A stretch of 6,122 bases of DNA from Minisyncoccota bacterium (GTDB lineage Bacteria; Patescibacteriota; Minisyncoccia; Phycocordibacterales; JAQTLZ01): NCBI GenBank assembly GCA_028710915.1, contig JAQTTF010000042.1, forward strand, positions 1-6,122, read 5' to 3'. Position 1 is the first letter of the stretch; each line of letters begins with the position of its first letter. A model generated the notes under the pieces. The model ran no database searches, was not told the origin of the DNA, and was given only the letters and a program-made list of their open reading frames with translations. Position numbers and translations under genes: made by a program. Below are positions 1 to 4,419 of the stretch, piece by piece.

Positions 1-57
1 CGTATCTACCCATAAGGACAATTTCTCTTGCCGTGGCAGGGAAATTGGCATCAAAAC
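1..57 (+). other. Disrupted upstream coding remnant of the metal ABC ATPase (frame breaks)
   Basis: These bases should encode the stretch just after the Q-loop of the ABC ATPase that continues downstream, but no single frame does so. The frame of the downstream gene has a TAA at 13-15. The frame starting at base 2 reads VSTHKDNF over 2-25, which resembles the segment that normally follows the Q-loop glutamine in zinc/manganese ABC ATPases. The frame starting at base 3 reads ASKLVAF over 48-68. The downstream frame looks family-like from about base 58. At least one and perhaps two small indels are therefore needed to join the parts. This could be low-quality sequence at a contig end or a genuinely damaged gene; the sequence alone cannot decide. 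The resemblance is from memory of the family, not from an alignment. Confidence 0.5.
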
Positions 58-459
58 TTGTCGCTTTTCGCGCAAATAACCGACGAGGATAGGGAAAAAG
101 CTAAAGAAGCACTTCAATATGTCGACATGATAAAACACCAAGACCGGCTTATAGGAGAACTCTCTGGAGGCCAACAACAGCGTGTCTTTATTGCACGCGC
201 ACTCGCTTCAGAACCGAAAATTATTTTCCTTGACGAGCCGACGGTTGGAATCGAAAAAAATATCAGAGATGAATTCTACAGGCTCTTAAAAAAAATGAAC
301 GAAGAACTTCACCTCACCATTATATTGGTAACACACGATCTTGAAAGTATCGCTCATGAGGCGATGCACATTGCATGCATTGACCACACACTTTTCTTTC
401 ACAATTCAGCCGAAGCTTTCTTCAAAGAAACTCATAACATTATTCATCCTCACCCTTAA
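28..459 (+). CDS. Metal (Zn/Mn-type) ABC transporter ATP-binding protein, C-terminal half
   Basis: This is the cytoplasmic ATPase that powers divalent metal import through the permease encoded 2 bases downstream. The 143 residues hold the ABC signature LSGGQQQR (45-52), Walker B IIFLDE (65-70, catalytic Glu70), the EPTVG segment typical of the ZnuC/MntB/TroB branch, and the H-loop histidine in VTHD (His103). Walker A and the Q-loop are missing. Full-length relatives have about 230-260 residues, so roughly 100 are absent. The frame opens after a TAA at 13-15, and the first usable start is TTG at 28, which is unlikely to be the real start because the protein there is mid-domain. The D-loop position that is usually Asp reads Glu76. 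The C-terminus is histidine-rich (His136, 140, 142), as often seen in proteins handling zinc. Family assignment is firm. The metal is inferred, with zinc or manganese most likely. Whether the protein is functional depends on the frame breaks upstream. Confidence 0.88.
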   Translation: MPWQGNWHQNLSLFAQITDEDREKAKEALQYVDMIKHQDRLIGELSGGQQQRVFIARALASEPKIIFLDEPTVGIEKNIRDEFYRLLKKMNEELHLTIILVTHDLESIAHEAMHIACIDHTLFFHNSAEAFFKETHNIIHPHP

Positions 460-461
460 TT

Positions 462-1295
462 ATGTTCGATCTTTTTCATTACAGTTTTATTATTCGAGGA
501 TTTGAAGCTGGTATTATTGTCGCAATCATTGCTCCGCTTATAGGAATTTTCCTGGTGCTCAGACGATATTCCCTCATTGCAGATACCTTCGCCCATGTCT
601 CTTTAGGAGGCATTGCCCTCGGGCTTTTCCTCGGATGGAATCCGGTTCTGACCGCGCTTATCGTCACCTGTGCAGCCTCTCTCGGGATCGATCGGTTACG
701 CACCAGCAAAAAAGTGTACGGGGAATCCGCTCTTGCGATATTTCTCTCCGGGAGTCTCGCGTTCGCTGTGGTACTTCTAAGCCTTGCAAAAGGTTTTAAC
801 ACTAACCTTTTCAGTTACCTGTTCGGAAGTATCACTACTGTAGCTCCTTCTGATGTAACGATTATCGCCATACTCGGTATTGTGGTTATCTCTACTCTTG
901 TCATATTTATGAAAGAACTCATTTCAGTGACATTTGATGAAGAATTCGCGAAAGTGAGTGGAATTCGAGTCAAACTCGTTAATATCATCTTCATCCTCTT
1001 GACTGCCCTTACCGTATCGCTCTCGATTCCTATTGTGGGAATTCTCCTAATTTCTGCGCTCATCGTTCTTCCCGTCGTAACCGCGCTTCAATTTAAAAAA
1101 AGCTTTTTAAAGACAATCATCTATGCCGAAATTGTTTCAATATTCTCGGTAATTTCCGGGATTATCGCTTCATTTTATCTCAATCTCTCCACAGGAGGGA
1201 CAATAGTGCTCATTATGGTTGTTCTTTTCATTCTTGCCCTTTTAAGAAATACCTTTTCTGTTAACGAGACAACAGAAAATCGCGGTACAATATAG
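462..1295 (+). CDS. Metal ABC transporter permease, ABC-3 family (ZnuB/TroC/MntC-like)
   Basis: This inner-membrane permease forms the metal channel of the importer and docks on the ATPase encoded just upstream. At 277 residues it has normal family length and is complete. About eight hydrophobic segments are visible, near 12-33, 50-75, 90-109, 130-150, 168-189, 191-207, 217-240 and 246-262. Family hallmarks are VLRRYSLIADTFAHVSLGG (32-50), with Asp41 and His45 at the conserved polar positions of the channel; GESALAIFLSGSLA (87-100); the cytoplasmic coupling stretch FDEEFAKVSGIRV (158-170); GILLISALIVLPVVTA (193-208); and YLNLSTGGTIVL (239-250). The ATG at 462 lies 2 bases after the ATPase stop with no clear ribosome binding site, so translational coupling is likely. 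No substrate-binding protein gene is present; it may lie upstream of the window. Zinc versus manganese versus iron cannot be settled from sequence. Confidence 0.93.
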   Translation: MFDLFHYSFIIRGFEAGIIVAIIAPLIGIFLVLRRYSLIADTFAHVSLGGIALGLFLGWNPVLTALIVTCAASLGIDRLRTSKKVYGESALAIFLSGSLAFAVVLLSLAKGFNTNLFSYLFGSITTVAPSDVTIIAILGIVVISTLVIFMKELISVTFDEEFAKVSGIRVKLVNIIFILLTALTVSLSIPIVGILLISALIVLPVVTALQFKKSFLKTIIYAEIVSIFSVISGIIASFYLNLSTGGTIVLIMVVLFILALLRNTFSVNETTENRGTI

Positions 1296-1298
1296 ATC

Positions 1299-2456
1299 AT
1301 GAGGAAATACATCTTTGTTTTCATCTTGTCTTTGGGTTTTCTCTGCAATCTGAATAGTGTTCATGCTGCAGACCTTGTCCCCGAAAATCGCACAACTGCA
1401 AAGGCGGAAGTTCTGGAAGTGCTCACTCAAGAAAGAAAAAACGACCCGGGTACAGATACACCAACTGACTATCAGACTCTCAAAGTCAAAATTCTTGACG
1501 GAGACGAGAAAGGAGCGGAAGTGACCGTCGAAAATGATTATCTCGATCTCCAAAAAGGAGATGTATTTTATCTTATACACACTGTCGATAAATACAACGG
1601 AATCGATGTCTACTCTGTTTCAGAACCATACAGAATCCCCGCACTTTATTTTTTCATAGGACTTTTTATCATCTGTGTTATCCTTTTTGGCGGTAAACAA
1701 GGAGTGCGAGGCATCATCGCGCTAGCTCTTAGTTTTTTCCTTATCGGTTATCTTCTTTTGCCTGGAATTCTTCACGGATATTCGCCAGTCTTAGTAAGTA
1801 TTGGAGTATCTTCGCTCATCATCATTCTAGGTTCATATATTACGCACGGATTTAATAGGACCACGACTTCTGCAGTCATCGGAATGATCGTCACCATTAC
1901 CCTCACAGGAATTCTTGCGTATTTTTCAATCAAATACGCTCGCTTATCAGGATTTACAACCGATGAATCTGTATATTTAAGCCAGAATACACGCGGGCAA
2001 ATTGATCTTGCTGGACTTCTCCTCGGAGGCATTCTTATCGGTCTCCTTGGAGTTCTCTATGATGCGGCAATTGGCCAAGCTATAGCCGTGGAAGAACTCC
2101 ATGAAGTTGGTCCCCATCTTCCAAAATCGGCAATATATAAGAGGGCAATACGTATAGGACGTGAGCATATCGGGGCCCTAGTAAACACGCTTGCTATCGC
2201 ATATGTGGGAGCCTCCCTTCCCCTTCTCCTCCTTTTCTATTCGTTCGGTACAGGAGATTACACGCAGACGATCAACAAAGAAATATTTTCTACAGAGATC
2301 ATCCGAGCAATCATCGGAAGTATCGGGCTTGTTCTCGCAGTACCTATTACAACACTCGTTTCAACATGGATGCTAGTGAAGGAAGCGCCAACAAAAGATG
2401 CTGCACTCTTGGCTCTAGAAGAAAAAGCTGTGGAAGAAAAAACGCATCATCACTAA
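1299..2456 (+). CDS. YibE/F family multi-pass membrane protein
   Basis: The protein has 385 residues. A signal peptide covers 1-23 (basic MRK, hydrophobic core, likely cleavage after VHA). A soluble extracytoplasmic domain of about 85 residues follows (24-112, beta-rich in appearance). Then come seven or eight membrane segments (about 113-130, 137-156, 162-181, 190-211, 236-256, 290-313, 333-360). Family signatures are GKQGVRG (132-138), LYDAAIGQA (253-261), the strongly conserved GREHIGALVNTLAIAYVG (287-304) and GSIGLVLAVPITT (340-352). YibE/F proteins are conserved but have no established biochemical role; transport is often assumed. The gene starts 3 bases after the permease stop with no Shine-Dalgarno, so it belongs to the metal-transport operon, which suggests a link to metal or envelope homeostasis (inference). 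The tail ends in three histidines after an Ala/Glu/Lys-rich stretch. The operon ends here: a terminator overlaps the stop codon. Confidence 0.92.
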   Translation: MRKYIFVFILSLGFLCNLNSVHAADLVPENRTTAKAEVLEVLTQERKNDPGTDTPTDYQTLKVKILDGDEKGAEVTVENDYLDLQKGDVFYLIHTVDKYNGIDVYSVSEPYRIPALYFFIGLFIICVILFGGKQGVRGIIALALSFFLIGYLLLPGILHGYSPVLVSIGVSSLIIILGSYITHGFNRTTTSAVIGMIVTITLTGILAYFSIKYARLSGFTTDESVYLSQNTRGQIDLAGLLLGGILIGLLGVLYDAAIGQAIAVEELHEVGPHLPKSAIYKRAIRIGREHIGALVNTLAIAYVGASLPLLLLFYSFGTGDYTQTINKEIFSTEIIRAIIGSIGLVLAVPITTLVSTWMLVKEAPTKDAALLALEEKAVEEKTHHH

Positions 2457-2480
2457 AAAAACCGCTTTCGCGGTTTTTTT
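2455..2480. terminator. Bidirectional intrinsic terminator between converging operons
   Basis: Seven A residues, CCGC, a four-base TTTC loop, GCGG and seven T residues form a perfect 11-bp hairpin whose GC core is flanked by A and T tracts. Read on either strand it gives a stem followed by a run of U. It begins inside the stop codon of the YibE/F gene and ends 10 bases beyond the ndk stop, so it can serve both. The GC core is only four pairs, but the symmetry and placement are typical. Confidence 0.9.
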
Positions 2481-2490
2481 AGTATTTTAA

Positions 2491-3081
2491 TTAGAGTTCA
2501 ATTCCGTAAAGGATCGCCTCATTGATAAGCTCGTAATTGAAAAGCTCTTCTTTTTTAAACCAATGTGCAATCTCATCTTCTGCTTCTTTCACCGAGCCAG
2601 ATGCGTGGATAAGATTTCGAATCGCTCGGCTATCCTTGTCCGCCATTGCATATGAATCCAAAACAAAATCTCCTCGAATCGTTCCGACGTCAGATGTAAG
2701 AGGCTCTGTCCCACCAGTAATCTTTCGGACAATCTTCACGGCATTTCCTCCCTGCCACACCATAGCTATGAGTGGCCCTGCGCTCATATACTTTTTCAAA
2801 GCATCGACGACGATCTGTGCAATCACAAGCGGATCATTTGAAGGAGGAGTGAGTCCTTTGTCCAGATATCCCTTGATGGATTTCTCTCCGACATTCTTTC
2901 TCCACATCGGGTCGAGATTGTAGTGCTTATCGATATGCTCGCTTGAAGCCTTTACCATTTTCATTCCAACAAGCTTAAGCCCAATTTTCTCATAACGGCC
3001 AATTATTTCTCCGACAAGCGTTCTCTGAAGCCCATCAGGTTTAATAATGACAAGAGTTCTTTCTTCTTTGTGGTGTGCCAT
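2491..3081 (-). CDS. ndk: Nucleoside diphosphate kinase, long form with central insertion
   Basis: This cytoplasmic enzyme moves the gamma-phosphate from ATP to other (d)NDPs through a phosphohistidine. The signature NLIHASGS gives catalytic His159. Other active-site elements are RTLVIIKPDG (8-17, Lys14), the Arg119/Thr125 region KITGGTEP, and GTIRGDF (133-139, Arg136). At 196 residues it is about 50 longer than the usual 135-150. The extra length lies mainly between HYNLD (53-57) and MSAGPLIAMVWQGGNAV (99-115), where the ordinary enzyme has a short loop, plus a C-terminal tail after about residue 170. I know this long form from CPR and some other genomes, so it is not a frameshift or fusion artefact. 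The ATG start gives the normal N-terminus; no Shine-Dalgarno is visible. The stop lies 10 bases from the shared terminator. For small-genome organisms with limited nucleotide synthesis, this enzyme balances scavenged nucleotides (inference). Confidence 0.97.
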   Translation of the reverse strand: MAHHKEERTLVIIKPDGLQRTLVGEIIGRYEKIGLKLVGMKMVKASSEHIDKHYNLDPMWRKNVGEKSIKGYLDKGLTPPSNDPLVIAQIVVDALKKYMSAGPLIAMVWQGGNAVKIVRKITGGTEPLTSDVGTIRGDFVLDSYAMADKDSRAIRNLIHASGSVKEAEDEIAHWFKKEELFNYELINEAILYGIEL

Positions 3082-3122
3082 AAATTATGTTAATTCGTAA
3101 ATAAGTAGCCCAAAGTCTACCA

Positions 3123-3151
3123 GAAAAAAGAAAAAAACGCGAGATCATCTC
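3123..3151 (-). terminator. Weak intrinsic terminator after the small hypothetical gene
   Basis: On the minus strand, six bases after the stop codon of the small gene, a short stem GAGA-TGA-TCTC is followed by CGCG and then a T-rich run of seven T, one C and six T. The stem is only four to five pairs, so termination may be partial and some read-through into ndk is possible. The long T tract is the stronger part of the evidence. Confidence 0.45.
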
Positions 3152-3156
3152 AAGCT

Positions 3157-3486
3157 CTATCGCCTGACAGGCCAATTGAGATTTCGATTTCTCACATCCA
3201 TTTCCTTCATCTTTTCGAGTTCTTGGGGATTGAGAGCCTTCATTATCTCGCGGATAGCAGAGCGAATCTTGTCCATTTTTGTATTTATCTCGGAGAGAGC
3301 ATCTGCATCATCTTTCTCTTCAGGAACTCCGCAAAGTGTCCGCCCTTTGTCCAAGATATCCTCTACAGAAATAAGCGCAAAAAGGATGCGATACTCATCA
3401 CCCGCATATTCCCCGCTTTTCTGGTCGCCCACAATCGCTAACCCAAAATCAGCAACAGAGTTTAATTCTTTAAAATGCGTTTTCAT
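3157..3486 (-). CDS. Hypothetical protein, 109 residues, coupled to methyltransferase
   Basis: I do not recognise this family. The protein has no signal peptide and no membrane segment and should be cytoplasmic. An N-terminal part (about 1-50) contains hydrophobic stretches VADFGLAIVG (11-20) and YRILFALISVEDIL (32-45). A charged, probably helical second half (about 57-97) follows, and the protein ends in a basic tail, WPVRR. There is a single cysteine (Cys52). Evidence that it is real: its ATG overlaps the TGA of the methyltransferase in an ATGA arrangement (3483-3486), which is typical of translational coupling; it fills the space between two genes; and a terminator-like hairpin follows its TAG. 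A purine-rich GAAAGAG lies just before the start and may help ribosome binding. The coupling suggests it works with, or is made in fixed ratio to, the methyltransferase. No catalytic motif is visible. Confidence 0.75.
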   Translation of the reverse strand: MKTHFKELNSVADFGLAIVGDQKSGEYAGDEYRILFALISVEDILDKGRTLCGVPEEKDDADALSEINTKMDKIRSAIREIMKALNPQELEKMKEMDVRNRNLNWPVRR

Positions 3487-4394
3487 GCTCTTTCAAACAC
3501 AAGCAAATGGTGCGTATCTTTAATGGTCGGCTGATCGACGCCCAGATTTTCGGAATGCACTAATCGCCAGCCTTTCTTTTCAAAACGTTCAATCCATTTT
3601 GATGGAATTTCAAACGTACCAGGAACCGGAACATCTGCATTATGAAAAAGCCGATTATAAAGATAATCGTTCATAAATGTCCTTTCATGGTCTTTCTTTA
3701 TCTCTTCGGGAGTATCGCCGACAGGAACTGTCTCAAGTATAACGAGTCTCCCGCCAGATTTTACAATACGGGTCAATTCATCAAGAATTTTCTCATTATC
3801 TTTTTCATGATGCGCAACATTTGTCATCACGGCAAAATCAAAATTTCCATCCGGTACGCCGGTATTACCTCCGTCAAATTTATGTATCGGAACTTTTACT
3901 CCCGGCCTTTTGTATTCGCGCGGATCGTAGCCTTCTATATCATCAAATCCTAGTCTGTCATGAATAAGCTGTGTTACTTGGCCATCCCCCGCTCCATAAT
4001 CAATCCCCTTACTGTCTGGATCTAAGACTTTCAGATACTTTTTGAGCTGACCGAAGATTATTTCCGCCCGTTTTTCTAATTTTTCTTCGAGTATTTGAAC
4101 CAAATTCTTATCCCCTACTTTTATGTTTTTAAAATCCTGAAGAATATCCTGCTCAATGGAATCTAGGCGGGAAGAAGAGGCCATTTTTTCAAAAATCTTT
4201 GCCGTCAATTCCTTTGATTCTTGCTTGTCCAAACCAAGTTGTTCAAATGTATAGATAAAATCATTGGCAGTATTCTCCCTCACTTCTCGATCATGAAGCG
4301 CGGACTCAATACGCTCTTTCATGACTCTAAGCTCTTCTTGTTTTTCCGGAGAAATATCCTCGCTTATTTTCGGTTCATTGCCAGGTTGTCTCAT
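3483..4394 (-). CDS. Class I SAM-dependent methyltransferase with N-terminal helical extension
   Basis: The 303-residue cytoplasmic protein has two parts. Residues 1-120 are highly charged and look helical, with little resemblance to anything I can name. Residues about 121-303 form a Rossmann-type methyltransferase of the Methyltransf_11/UbiE-like type: motif I DYGAGDGQV (132-140) binds SAM, an acidic residue follows in EGYDPRE (Asp157), motif IV is FDFAVMTNVAHHEKD (185-199), and SGGRLVILET (213-222) follows. The C-terminal lobe has KWIERFEKKGW (266-276) and ends THHLLVFERA, a layout seen in small-molecule and lipid methyltransferases of this class. The substrate cannot be predicted. It starts 25 bases after the conjugation-type ATPase and overlaps the downstream small gene by four bases, so it sits mid-operon. 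No good Shine-Dalgarno precedes the ATG. Methylation activity is firmly supported; any tie to DNA transfer is speculative. Confidence 0.88.
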   Translation of the reverse strand: MRQPGNEPKISEDISPEKQEELRVMKERIESALHDREVRENTANDFIYTFEQLGLDKQESKELTAKIFEKMASSSRLDSIEQDILQDFKNIKVGDKNLVQILEEKLEKRAEIIFGQLKKYLKVLDPDSKGIDYGAGDGQVTQLIHDRLGFDDIEGYDPREYKRPGVKVPIHKFDGGNTGVPDGNFDFAVMTNVAHHEKDNEKILDELTRIVKSGGRLVILETVPVGDTPEEIKKDHERTFMNDYLYNRLFHNADVPVPGTFEIPSKWIERFEKKGWRLVHSENLGVDQPTIKDTHHLLVFERA

Positions 4395-4419
4395 TTTCTT
4401 TAGGTCTATAGATCAATAA

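Noticed and set aside
479..1063. Minus-strand open frames opposite the metal permease
   Set aside because: Arg/Ser/Ile/Thr-rich composition is expected from the complement of membrane-protein codons; the + strand gene is clearly the real one.
3082..3125. Possible ndk promoter with an extended -10-like TGGTAGACT on the minus strand
   Set aside because: No acceptable -35 sits at the right distance (the space is a T-rich run), and a CATAAT closer to the ATG would leave almost no leader. Too weak to annotate.
3483..3485. Use of the alternative code with TGA as glycine, known in some CPR groups
   Set aside because: TGA acts as a normal stop at the end of the methyltransferase with the next gene overlapping it, and none of the recognised genes has an in-frame TGA at a conserved glycine.
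3176..3523. A 115-codon open frame on the + strand opposite the small hypothetical gene
   Set aside because: It lies antisense to the ATGA-coupled pair, has a low-complexity Ser/Phe/Arg composition, no family resemblance, and crosses the boundary of two convincing genes.
4405..4412. Palindrome TCTATAGA between the secretion ATPase and the methyltransferase
   Set aside because: Eight bases, AT-rich, no T tract and no repeat elsewhere in the window; expected by chance in such a spacer.
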